From JAIVJG01 sp964236735 (GTDB lineage: Bacteria > Acidobacteriota > Blastocatellia > Pyrinomonadales > Pyrinomonadaceae), in contig CAXSFM010000001.1 in the NCBI GenBank assembly GCA_964236735.1, positions 1-64,000 on the forward strand: a stretch of DNA of 64,000 nucleotides. The letters are read 5' to 3'. A program made the position numbers and the translations under genes. A model generated the notes under the pieces. It had not been told where the DNA came from, did no database searches, and saw nothing but the letters and a program-made list of their open reading frames with translations. Shown here in pieces: positions 15,397-23,545 of this stretch. Position 1 is the first letter of the stretch. Every line of letters starts with the position of its first letter.

Positions 15397-15429
15397 AAAA
15401 AAAAGCGAGACGCGCTCTGCGAATCTCGC
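15397..15429 (-). terminator. Terminator of the S55 peptidase gene
   Basis: On the minus strand a GCGAGA/TCTCGC stem (15424-15429 with 15405-15410) is followed by eight Ts (15404-15397). It lies about 50 bp after the stop of the S55 peptidase gene. Confidence 0.8.
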
Positions 15430-15480
15430 CCCTTCTCTGTCACTCTAATCCCTAACTTTCAACACTTCACGCGCCATGCT

Positions 15481-17364
15481 TTAGCGTATGACGTTGATGC
15501 CGATCAGTTGCTGCCCCGCAATGACATATTCGGCGGGCGGCAATTCTTTTTCAGCGACTGGCGAGAGCACGGTCGGCGTGTAGCCGCCAGAGGTGCGCTC
15601 GCTGTTGAGCGTCGCGACGAACGAAGGCGGGAGGTTCGGCATCTCGTCCGTCCCGATGACCGCGCCGGATGTGATGCGGAAGAGTTTCACGTAGAGCCGG
15701 TCGTTTTTCTTGATCTTGTTGATTGAGCCGACGAGTTGTCCCAAATCTTTCGGGACGAAGTTCTGCGATGCGGAAGCTTGTTGCAAAGTCCCGCCGTCGC
15801 CGACGAACAAGAGAAGCTGTCCGGGCGGCATGTCCGTGGGGATTTCCACAGGGATGCGCTGCACGAATTGCTTGCCCGACTCGGTGCGAATGTACGCCTG
15901 CACTTCCACACTCTCGCCGGGATGCACGTCCGTGCGGTCGAGTGCGATGCGGTCGAGCGTGGCGGTTTTGCGAACCTCGGCGGCGTTAATATCGAGCGTG
16001 ATCTGCCCCAACTCCACATTGTCAAAGCCGCTCGACATCAGCGCGGCGACGGGCGCGGCGACCGAGCCGGCGGCGGCGACGCTCGCGCCGCTCATTGAAA
16101 ATCTGCGCTCAAGAAAAATAGTGTCCTGCCCTTTGACTTCAATCTTGCCGCGCACGCTGATGGTCGAATCGCCGAGACTGCGCTCGCTCGATGTGAGCGT
16201 GTTGTAAATCGTCATATTGAGCAGCAGCGGCGTCAGAAATTCGTCGTTCGCCACTTCGTAGTTGAAAGTCTCGACGTGTTCGCGGCTGGTGTGGAGATTG
16301 ATGCGGACGGGAACCATCTTCGGGGCGTGTCCGAGTTGGCCGTAGATGCCGGTCGCGCGATCCTGCGAAATCGAGCCGACCATCTCGCCCGCCACGACGA
16401 GCTTGAACGAGTTCATCGTGTTCGGAATGACGGTCACGACGGACGACTCCGACATCGGCATATCCGACGTGCCGAGACTGAGGAACGGATGGCCGAAGGC
16501 GTAGATGCGGTCGCCGTCGCGGTAGGTGACTGTGCCGGCGGCGGCGACGGAAAAGTCTCCGCGTATCAGTTGAACGCTGATTGACGAGCCGGGCGCGAGC
16601 GTCTTGTCAGTCACTTTGCCGAGCGGCGTGATGGGCGCGGAGCCGCCGACGCCGGAGACGGGCATGAGGCCGTTGCCTTGCAGTTGGCCGGCGAACTGCG
16701 CGAGCGTGTCCGCCGAGAAACCGTTGAAGACGAGCGGCGTGGCGATGGGCGCGAATTGCTGTCCGAGCAAGCCTGCGAGCGGCGAGCCGGTCGCGACGGG
16801 CGCGATGAAGGCTGCACTTGCGTTGCCGCCGGCGCGCGGCAGTTCGGGTTTCCAACTCGTGCCCGCGAGTTGCGTGTAAGAGACGGCGCGGGCTTCACGC
16901 GGAAAGCCGAGTTGGTCATGCTCGCCGCGCTGCGTGCCCTGCTCGAACATGTCAATCATCTGGCTGATGGGCGTGATGCCGGCGATGGGTTCTTTGGCGA
17001 ACGGGAAGGCGTAGGCGATAGCACCGACGAGTTTGCCGTCAATGAAAACGGGCGAGCCGGACATCCCTGCGAAGACGCTCGTGCGGTCAACGTTTGTGCC
17101 TGAGAGTCTGGCGATGATGACGGACTTACGCGGCTGCGGATAGCCCGGCAAAACTCCCATCACCTCGACCCCGAACTCCTGCGTCTCGCTTCCAACGAAG
17201 ACCGTCCGCCCGACTCCCTTCTGGCCGACGCGCACATCTTCGAGAGGGAAAAACGCAGTCGGCGGCGCGGCGTTGGCGTTGGAAGCCGCCGGGAGTTGCT
17301 GCCCTGAAGCGACGACACCAAGCAGGAAGAAAAGCGAAAGCGCGGCGGTCAGAGTTTTTTTCAT
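15481..17364 (-). CDS. Exported SpoIVB-type S55 serine peptidase
   Basis: This is 627 residues. The signal peptide is MKKTLTAALSLFFLLGVVAS, and ATG 17364 has GAGGT upstream; the frame open to 17475 lacks such a start. The S55 domain (about residues 40-190 with a later part to 330) holds the nucleophile Ser in GMSGSPVF and GHPFLSLGTSD further on. Downstream domains are beta-rich with no clear family (about residues 340-627). SpoIVB cleaves SpoIVFA in spore formers, but acidobacteria lack sporulation, so here it is a secreted protease of unknown target. Monocistronic, ended by the terminator at 15397. Confidence 0.85.
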   Translation of the reverse strand: MKKTLTAALSLFFLLGVVASGQQLPAASNANAAPPTAFFPLEDVRVGQKGVGRTVFVGSETQEFGVEVMGVLPGYPQPRKSVIIARLSGTNVDRTSVFAGMSGSPVFIDGKLVGAIAYAFPFAKEPIAGITPISQMIDMFEQGTQRGEHDQLGFPREARAVSYTQLAGTSWKPELPRAGGNASAAFIAPVATGSPLAGLLGQQFAPIATPLVFNGFSADTLAQFAGQLQGNGLMPVSGVGGSAPITPLGKVTDKTLAPGSSISVQLIRGDFSVAAAGTVTYRDGDRIYAFGHPFLSLGTSDMPMSESSVVTVIPNTMNSFKLVVAGEMVGSISQDRATGIYGQLGHAPKMVPVRINLHTSREHVETFNYEVANDEFLTPLLLNMTIYNTLTSSERSLGDSTISVRGKIEVKGQDTIFLERRFSMSGASVAAAGSVAAPVAALMSSGFDNVELGQITLDINAAEVRKTATLDRIALDRTDVHPGESVEVQAYIRTESGKQFVQRIPVEIPTDMPPGQLLLFVGDGGTLQQASASQNFVPKDLGQLVGSINKIKKNDRLYVKLFRITSGAVIGTDEMPNLPPSFVATLNSERTSGGYTPTVLSPVAEKELPPAEYVIAGQQLIGINVIR

Positions 17365-17663
17365 TGAGCGACCTCGAAAAGCTATTTGGTGAACATGAAA
17401 CGTTGGAAGGGATGTTGAAGTTGTTTGCGCTGCCGAACACAGAATATTGTTAGCGAACCGCACAGCGACATGCAAAACCTACTCGACTATAGACGCGAAT
17501 TTCAATCACGGTCAAGCAACCTGTCTTGAATCACAGATGTCCGCTGAACCTTTTCCGTTGCTTGAATTTAGCCCACCAGCACGGAACTTTCATCAGGACG
17601 GGCAAAGCCGTCTTGCCGCAAAGTTTGAGCGGGTGTTAATTTGCCTGGTAAAGAACCACACCG
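17365..17663. other. Divergent intergenic region S55 peptidase / mobA
   Basis: These 299 bp separate two divergent starts and must hold both promoters. I see no near-consensus promoter, no riboswitch-like structure and no small gene with a ribosome site. A short GC hairpin (ACGGGC...GCCGTC, about 17599-17614) lies 50 bp before mobA. Confidence 0.4.
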
Positions 17664-18272
17664 ATGTACGAACAGGCGACAGACATTGAAGGATTTATCC
17701 TCGCGGGCGGCGCGTCGAGCCGTATGGGGCGTGACAAAGCGCACCTCACGATTGAAGGCCGGAGTTTCGTCGAGCGCATTGCCCTTGCCATGTCCGGGTT
17801 GACGCCGCGCACGAGCGTCGTCAGTTTGAAAAAAGATGCGGGCGCGTGGAATTTACCAATCGTGCCGGATGTCCATGTCGGGCGCGGCGCGCTCGGCGGC
17901 ATTCACGCCGCGCTCGCACACGCCTCCGCGTCGTGGACGCTCATCGTGTCGTGCGATCTGCCGTTCGTCACCGGCGAGTTGTTTCAGTTTTTGGCCGCCT
18001 GCCGCCGTGAAGAATTTGACGCCATCGCTCCGTTACAAGATGACGGGCGTCCGCAACCGCTGTGCGCGCTTTATCGCACGATGCCGTGTCTCGCATTAAC
18101 TGAAAGTTTATTGCAAGCGGATGAACTTCGACCGCGCGCGCTGTTGCAGCAGGTGCGGACACGTTGGATAGAATTTTCCGAACTCACGAATTTATCCGGC
18201 GCGGAGCGATTTTTCCTCAACGTCAACACGCCCGAAGATTACGAGCGCGCGCGCGACGCCGTCAGGTTATAG
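17664..18272 (+). CDS. mobA: Molybdenum cofactor guanylyltransferase
   Basis: This is a 202-residue nucleotidyltransferase that attaches GMP to molybdopterin, giving MGD-type cofactor. It has the GTP-binding start GFILAGGASSRMGRDKAHL, PDVHVGRGALGGIHAAL, SCDLPFV and the C-terminal FLNVNTPEDYERA. The TAG stop (18270-18272) is part of the outer end of palindromic copy 2, so insertion of that element set the C-terminus (VRL). No other Moco genes are adjacent; a MOSC protein is at 62018. Confidence 0.93.
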   Translation: MYEQATDIEGFILAGGASSRMGRDKAHLTIEGRSFVERIALAMSGLTPRTSVVSLKKDAGAWNLPIVPDVHVGRGALGGIHAALAHASASWTLIVSCDLPFVTGELFQFLAACRREEFDAIAPLQDDGRPQPLCALYRTMPCLALTESLLQADELRPRALLQQVRTRWIEFSELTNLSGAERFFLNVNTPEDYERARDAVRL

Positions 18273-18426
18273 CGGTTTGCGATTAAGTGCGACATGAGAG
18301 AAAGAATTTTCACCACAGAGGACACAGAGAGACACAGAGGAAAGAGAGAGGTTTGATTGTCTCCTCTGCGCCCCTCTGTGTCCTCTGTGGTTAATCTCCG
18401 GTCACATTCATTTGCAACCCGCAGTA
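18268..18426. repeat. Nested palindromic element, copy 2
   Basis: The left outer end TATAGCGGTTTGCGATTAAG starts at 18268. The right outer end (18400-18426, TCACATTCATTTGCAACCCG) is its degenerate inverse. The inner core is unrelated to the other copies: CCACAGAGGACACAGAG (18313-18329) faces its inverse at 18374-18390. The element supplies the mobA stop codon. Confidence 0.8.
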
Positions 18427-18489
18427 AATTGAAAGAGAGAACAACTTTCAGGTTCGTCATTCCTCAGACTTCGTTTACAATATCGTGCA

Positions 18490-19452
18490 ATGCCTGTGCG
18501 AAGCAGAATCGGACGAAAACTTTTCAAAGCGCTATTTCCCTTCATGCTTTTACTGGTGCTGGCGCTTGTCGGTCTGCTCGTCTGGATGGTGTACGGCGCA
18601 TCGAGACCGCCGCGTCATCATTACCTCGTGACGCCCGAACAGTTCTCTCACCTCAGCGACCGTGGATTGAAAGCGACAGAGGAAAGCTGGTCGAACCGCG
18701 ACGAGACGCGCGCGCGCGGCTGGCTTCTGCGCGGTGCGGAAGGCGCGCCCGCCGTGATTCTTCTACATCGTTACGGCGCTGACCGTTCGTGGTTGCTGAA
18801 TCTCGGCGTCAAAATCAACGAGACCACGAACATGACCGTGTTGCTGCCCGACCTGCGCGGGCACGGCGAAAATCCGCCGGTGCAGGCCTCCGCTTTCGGC
18901 GCGCTCGAAACGGACGACGTGCTGGCCGCGCTCGATTTTTTGAAAGAGTTAAAGACGGCGCAGAATCATCCTCTGGTTGGCGAGGCATACGGTCTCTACG
19001 GCGTCGGGATGGGAGGCTACGCGGCGCTCGGCGCGGCGCGCAAAAGCCAGTTGGTCAGTTCGCTCGTGCTTGATTCCGTGCCTGACGCGCCGGACGACGT
19101 ACTGCGGATGGCGGTCAAGACTCAAGTCGGTTTCGATAACCGCATGATGCTCGGACTGGCGCAAATCGGGGCGCGTCTCTATTTTCGCGGCAACTATCGA
19201 AACACTTCAACCTGCGCCACCGCCGAGAGCCTGAAAGACACACGCGCGCTTTTGTTGTCAGGCCCCGACGCCGGTTCGTTCCGTCTCTCGACCGAAGTTC
19301 TCGTCAAATGTTTCCCCAACCCGGCCAACATCGAAGCCGTCACGGACTTGCCCTTCACGGGCTACAACGCTTCGGCGTCCTCCGCCGAACAAGGCGAAGC
19401 CTACGACCGGCGCGTGATTGAATTTTTCACGCGCACGCTCGCCAAACCTTAA
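18490..19452 (+). CDS. Membrane-anchored alpha/beta-hydrolase fold protein lacking Ser nucleophile
   Basis: This is 320 residues with one N-terminal transmembrane helix (about residues 15-37), then an alpha/beta hydrolase core (VILLHRYGADRSW, LLPDLRGHGENPP). At the nucleophile elbow, where GxSxG is expected, the sequence is GVGMGG, so Ser is replaced by Gly. His in the C-terminal part is also not evident. The fold looks intact, so a binding or scaffolding role is more likely than hydrolysis. It stands alone after palindromic copy 2. Confidence 0.8.
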   Translation: MPVRSRIGRKLFKALFPFMLLLVLALVGLLVWMVYGASRPPRHHYLVTPEQFSHLSDRGLKATEESWSNRDETRARGWLLRGAEGAPAVILLHRYGADRSWLLNLGVKINETTNMTVLLPDLRGHGENPPVQASAFGALETDDVLAALDFLKELKTAQNHPLVGEAYGLYGVGMGGYAALGAARKSQLVSSLVLDSVPDAPDDVLRMAVKTQVGFDNRMMLGLAQIGARLYFRGNYRNTSTCATAESLKDTRALLLSGPDAGSFRLSTEVLVKCFPNPANIEAVTDLPFTGYNASASSAEQGEAYDRRVIEFFTRTLAKP

Positions 19453-19472
19453 ATTTTCAAACGATCAAAATC

Positions 19473-21140
19473 TCACGGCTCGACATGCACCATGACGAGC
19501 GCGGTCGTGCCGTTGTCGCCCAACGCCTGTGCCGAAAGTTGTGGCTCATCCGTCAATTGTGATGAATATTCCAGCGGCACGAGCACGAGCGCGTCTCCTC
19601 CGCTTTTTCGTGCGGCCTCGATGATCTGATCCGCGCCCTCGAATTTGACAGGCTCGCCTCCTGCGTCGTAGAGCAGCCGACCCGCCGCGTAAAACTCCGC
19701 CGTGCGCTCGATAGTGTGAAGTTGAAAAACAGGCGCTTGCCCGTATCCTTCAGACTTTGCGCGCTCCATCAATAGCTTGACCGAAGAACCTTGTGAGACT
19801 TTGCCGAGCGCACACACGATCAGGAGCAACACGGTGAGGAACGACGCACAGACAAATGAACCAACGCACAACTCACGACGCTGCGAAGCGAAGAGCGCGA
19901 GCACGCCCGACACGCACGCGGGTGAGATAATCGCCATGACATACAAGTAACCAACGTCTCCGTCCAATGTTGCCGCAAAATCAGAAAGTCGCGTTGTGTA
20001 AATGAGAGCGGCGAGTGAAAATGTGAGCAGCAACGCGCCGGTCACACGCACATAATTACGTCCATCGCCGCGACGCAGGTATCTCGCCAGTTCCATGCTC
20101 GCGAGCAGCGCCGCGCCCGGCAGCGCGGGCAGCACGTAAGCCGGCAACTTGGAGCCTGAGAGAGAGAAGAAAGCGATGGGCGCGACGAGCCACGCCAACG
20201 CAAAAACACACAGACGATTTTCCGCGCCGTCGTCACGTATCTTCCAACGTCTCACGCCCGCGAGACTCTTCACAACGAATGCCGACCAAGGCAGCGTCAG
20301 CAAGATCATAATAGGGACGTAATAGTAAAACGGCTGCGGGTGCTTGTATTTATTCGAGAGGTAGCGCGCGAAGTGTTGCTGCACGAAAAATTCGTTGATG
20401 AATTTCCAGCCGTGCCGCTCGATGACAGGCGCATACCATACCGCCGCCAGCGCGAGACTGAGCGCCGGCCCCCACAATATGCCCAGACGAATGAGGTCAG
20501 GCCAGCGACGGCGCAATAGAAAGTAGAGCATGACGACGCCTGCCGGGATGACGACGCCGACCAATCCCTTCGCGAGCAGCGACAACCCGACGCCTGCGTA
20601 AAAGCCCGCCAGCAACAAACGCCGCGCGCTCTTTTTTTCTTCCAACTCTGCGACGAGAAAACACGCGAGCGTTAACGTCAGCGTTAACGTCAGCAAAATG
20701 TCGAAGCTCGCCGCGCGCGAGAAGACGAGCAAACCGGCGCATGAAGCAGTCACGGCGGCGCTTAATATTCCGAGATGCCGCATCTCCTCGCCGGCGATTT
20801 TTTCCACTCTGCGACCGAGCCAAAAGACGATCACAATCGTCAACACGCCGGCGACGGCAGAACCCAGACGCGCCGCGAACTCCGAGACGCCGAACGCCTC
20901 ATAGTTCGCCATCATCAACCAGTAGAGCAACGCGGGTTTTTCAAACCAGATGTGGCCGCCGAGCGTGGGCGTGACGAAATCGCCGCGCGCAAACATCTCG
21001 CGCGCCACCTGCGCGTAACGCGGCTCATCAGACCCGACGAGCGGCGCGACTCCGAGTCCGCACAGATAAACCGCGCACACTGCGACAGCGGCGCACAACA
21101 ACAACAGCGTGGTTCGCTTGGCAAGCGTCAAACGTAGCAA
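19473..21140 (-). CDS. ArnT-like polyprenyl-phosphate glycosyltransferase
   Basis: This is a 555-residue multi-pass membrane protein of the GT-C (PMT/ArnT) superfamily. The first periplasmic loop has the acidic DEPRYAQVAREM, followed by FEKPALLYWLM, and about twelve hydrophobic helices; a short soluble C-domain follows. Such enzymes move a sugar from undecaprenyl phosphate to lipid A or proteins. The start is uncertain: TTG 21140 with GGAG nine bases upstream is preferred, while the frame open to 21218 is encoded by 7-bp repeat DNA. No ATG precedes the conserved region. Confidence 0.85.
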   Translation of the reverse strand: MLRLTLAKRTTLLLLCAAVAVCAVYLCGLGVAPLVGSDEPRYAQVAREMFARGDFVTPTLGGHIWFEKPALLYWLMMANYEAFGVSEFAARLGSAVAGVLTIVIVFWLGRRVEKIAGEEMRHLGILSAAVTASCAGLLVFSRAASFDILLTLTLTLTLACFLVAELEEKKSARRLLLAGFYAGVGLSLLAKGLVGVVIPAGVVMLYFLLRRRWPDLIRLGILWGPALSLALAAVWYAPVIERHGWKFINEFFVQQHFARYLSNKYKHPQPFYYYVPIMILLTLPWSAFVVKSLAGVRRWKIRDDGAENRLCVFALAWLVAPIAFFSLSGSKLPAYVLPALPGAALLASMELARYLRRGDGRNYVRVTGALLLTFSLAALIYTTRLSDFAATLDGDVGYLYVMAIISPACVSGVLALFASQRRELCVGSFVCASFLTVLLLIVCALGKVSQGSSVKLLMERAKSEGYGQAPVFQLHTIERTAEFYAAGRLLYDAGGEPVKFEGADQIIEAARKSGGDALVLVPLEYSSQLTDEPQLSAQALGDNGTTALVMVHVEP

Positions 21141-21161
21141 GTATATTCGCTCCGAAAAAAA

Positions 21162-21191
21162 GCGATCAGCCGTCAGCCGCCAGCGATCAGC
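21162..21191. repeat. 7-bp array (GCGATCA/GCCGTCA/GCCGCCA)
   Basis: Four consecutive heptamers GCNNNCA lie just upstream of the glycosyltransferase start. Confidence 0.7.
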
Positions 21192-21338
21192 TTTGATGTG
21201 TTGATTAAGACGCGACAAGTATCATGTAAGAGCGTGCGACGTTCAACCTCGCAAGTCTTCATCTACACTTCAGCACGCGCTATTAATTGATTGTTGAATG
21301 CTCTGGCTTGGCGGCTCTTAGCTCATCTGGAGAACTTT

Positions 21339-22319
21339 GTGACTTTACGCACCGCCGTCATCGGCGTCGGACATCTGGGGCGACAACACGCGCGCATCCA
21401 CGCCGCGCTGGCAAGCGAAGGATCGTCGCAGTTCATTTGCGTCTGCGACACGAACGAAGCGGCGGCGCGTGAAGTTGCCGGCGAAAGAAAGTGCAAATGG
21501 ACGACTGACTGGCGCACGCTCGCCAGTCGGGTGGATGCGGTCAGCCTCGCCGTGCCCACCGAATCGCACGCTGAGATTGCCTGTGAACTGCTCGCGTCGG
21601 GCGTTCACGTACTCGTCGAAAAGCCGATCTCGCGCACGCTCGCAGAGGCCGACGAGATGATCTCTTCCGCCTCGCGCGGCAACGCCGTCTTGCAGGTCGG
21701 CCATCTGGAACGCTTCAATCCCGCGCTCGTCGCCCTGCACCCGCACGTTCGCCAGCCGCTCTATTTTGAAGTTCATCGCGTCGGACAATTCACCGCCCGC
21801 TCGCTCGACATAGATGTCGTGCTCGACTTGATGATTCACGATCTCGACATCGTGCAGTGGCTCGTCGGAAGCGATGTGGAAGTAACGGACGTGCGTGCCG
21901 TCGGCATCCCGATTTTGACGAACCGCGTGGACGCCGCCAACGCGCGCATCGAGTTTGCGACGGGCGCGGTGGCGAACATCACGGCCTCGCGCGTCGGCAT
22001 GGAGAAGATTCGCAAGATGCGTTTTTTTCAGCCGCACGATTACGTCGCCGTTGACTACGCGACGCGCTACGCCTCCATCAGCGGACTCGACGCGCCGACC
22101 GAATCAGGCGCGTGGCCGGGCGTTCACATCAACCGGCTCGACATCGAGGACATTGAGCCGTTGCGCGCCGAGATCGAATCATTTCTCGACGCCGCGCATG
22201 ATAGTCGCACGCCATCCGTCACCGGCGCAGAAGGCAGGCAGGCGCTCGCGCTCGCCATTCGCGTGCTTGAGCGCATCCATGAGCATCCGGTCGTCGCCAA
22301 TCTCGGAATGCAAAGATAA
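21339..22319 (+). CDS. Gfo/Idh/MocA family oxidoreductase
   Basis: This is 326 residues from GTG 21339, which has GGAG six bases upstream and begins directly before the Rossmann start TAVIGVGHLGRQHARIH. The family lysine is in EKPISRTLAEADEMI (about residue 95) and the His of MIHDLDI (about residue 170) is the usual active-site region. It oxidises or isomerises a sugar or UDP-sugar with NAD(P); substrate unknown. First gene of a long plus-strand run ending in holB; the next start is 3 bp after its stop. Confidence 0.9.
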   Translation: MTLRTAVIGVGHLGRQHARIHAALASEGSSQFICVCDTNEAAAREVAGERKCKWTTDWRTLASRVDAVSLAVPTESHAEIACELLASGVHVLVEKPISRTLAEADEMISSASRGNAVLQVGHLERFNPALVALHPHVRQPLYFEVHRVGQFTARSLDIDVVLDLMIHDLDIVQWLVGSDVEVTDVRAVGIPILTNRVDAANARIEFATGAVANITASRVGMEKIRKMRFFQPHDYVAVDYATRYASISGLDAPTESGAWPGVHINRLDIEDIEPLRAEIESFLDAAHDSRTPSVTGAEGRQALALAIRVLERIHEHPVVANLGMQR

Positions 22320-22322
22320 GCC

Positions 22323-23471
22323 ATGACCAGCGTGTACGAAGCGACGCCTGACAAAAACATTTCCGCTCTGCTCGCCGGGCGCATTGACGAGCGCGATTTC
22401 GCTTCCGCCGCCTACCTCGTCGCCGAACGCGGGCAGGTGCGTTTCGCGGATGTGCTCGGCGACGCTGTGCGCGAACCCGCGCGACACGCCGCCACGCTCG
22501 ACACGATTTACGATCTCGCATCGCTCACGAAGCCGCTCATCACAGGAATGCTCTGCGCGTTGTTGCTTGAGCGCGGGCTTATCGCGCTCGACGCTGCCGT
22601 CGCAAGTTATCTGACTGAATTTGCGCGCGATGATCAGCGACATATCACCGTCAGACATCTGCTCACGCACACTTCCGGCCTCCCCGCATGGCTTCCGCTC
22701 TACATCTCGACCGGCGGGGAACGCCGCTGCGTTTTGGAAATCATCGCCGGGCAGAATCTGGAATACGAGACGGGCGCGCGCGTCGTCTATAGCGATCTCG
22801 GCTTCATCACGCTCGGCCTTCTGATTGAGCGCGTCGCAGGAGAAACTCTCTCCGCACTCGCGCGACTTGAAATCTTCGAGCCTCTCAAACTTCGACGCAT
22901 GTTCTTCAATCCCCCACGCGCGCTCCGTCCAGAAATCGCCGCGTCCGAATCGAACGGTAACGCTTACGAGCGCGAGACGTGCGTCAATGAATTCAACGTC
23001 TCGACTAATCATCGCTGGCGAGACGCGCTCATCTGGGGCGAAGTCCATGACGGCAACGCGCATTTTCTCGGCGGCGCGGCTGGGCACGCCGGATTGTTCT
23101 CAACCGCCAGCGAAACATTGCAACTCGCCATGCAATTCATCGCCGACAGCACGCAACTGTTGAAGCCGGAGACGTGCGCGCTCTTTCGCACGAACATGAC
23201 AGAGCATCTGAACGAGGCGCGCTCATTCGCTTGGCAGCTTGCCGCAACTCCCCTCTCGACCGCCGGCGAGCGACTTCCGCCCGACAGTTTCGGACATCTC
23301 GGTTTCACGGGCACAAGCCTCTGGATAGACGCCGGGCACGCGCGCGTCTTTATCCTGCTGACGAATCGCACGCACGCGCGGACGCTGCCCTTCGTCAATA
23401 TCAACAGCGTGCGGCGACGTTTTCATACGCTGGCGGTTGAAGCGTTAGAGCGACAATCAATCGGCGCGTGA
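22323..23471 (+). CDS. Beta-lactamase-class-C-like serine hydrolase
   Basis: This 382-residue protein is of the penicillin-binding-protein/class C family. It shows SLTK (the SxxK nucleophile and base, about residue 67), YSDLG at the YxN position, HTSGLPAW, GGAAGHAGLFSTASE and a C-terminal HLGFTGTS near the KTG position. No signal peptide is evident, so it probably acts in the cytoplasm as an esterase or peptidase rather than a beta-lactamase. It lies in a run with an SpoIID-type cell-wall protein, suggesting peptidoglycan turnover or recycling. Confidence 0.88.
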   Translation: MTSVYEATPDKNISALLAGRIDERDFASAAYLVAERGQVRFADVLGDAVREPARHAATLDTIYDLASLTKPLITGMLCALLLERGLIALDAAVASYLTEFARDDQRHITVRHLLTHTSGLPAWLPLYISTGGERRCVLEIIAGQNLEYETGARVVYSDLGFITLGLLIERVAGETLSALARLEIFEPLKLRRMFFNPPRALRPEIAASESNGNAYERETCVNEFNVSTNHRWRDALIWGEVHDGNAHFLGGAAGHAGLFSTASETLQLAMQFIADSTQLLKPETCALFRTNMTEHLNEARSFAWQLAATPLSTAGERLPPDSFGHLGFTGTSLWIDAGHARVFILLTNRTHARTLPFVNINSVRRRFHTLAVEALERQSIGA

Positions 23472-23545
23472 CGACGATTTGTAGTAAGATGAACTCCGCG
23501 TTCGGCTCCCTTTCGCCTGTTTCCCGACACACGACTTTTAAGCTG

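Noticed and set aside
17599..17663. Molybdenum-cofactor riboswitch before mobA
   Set aside because: Only a short GC hairpin is seen; no conserved Moco riboswitch architecture could be traced.
21141..21218. N-terminal extension of the glycosyltransferase from TTG 21218
   Set aside because: It is encoded by heptamer repeat DNA and lacks a ribosome site, whereas TTG 21140 has GGAG upstream.
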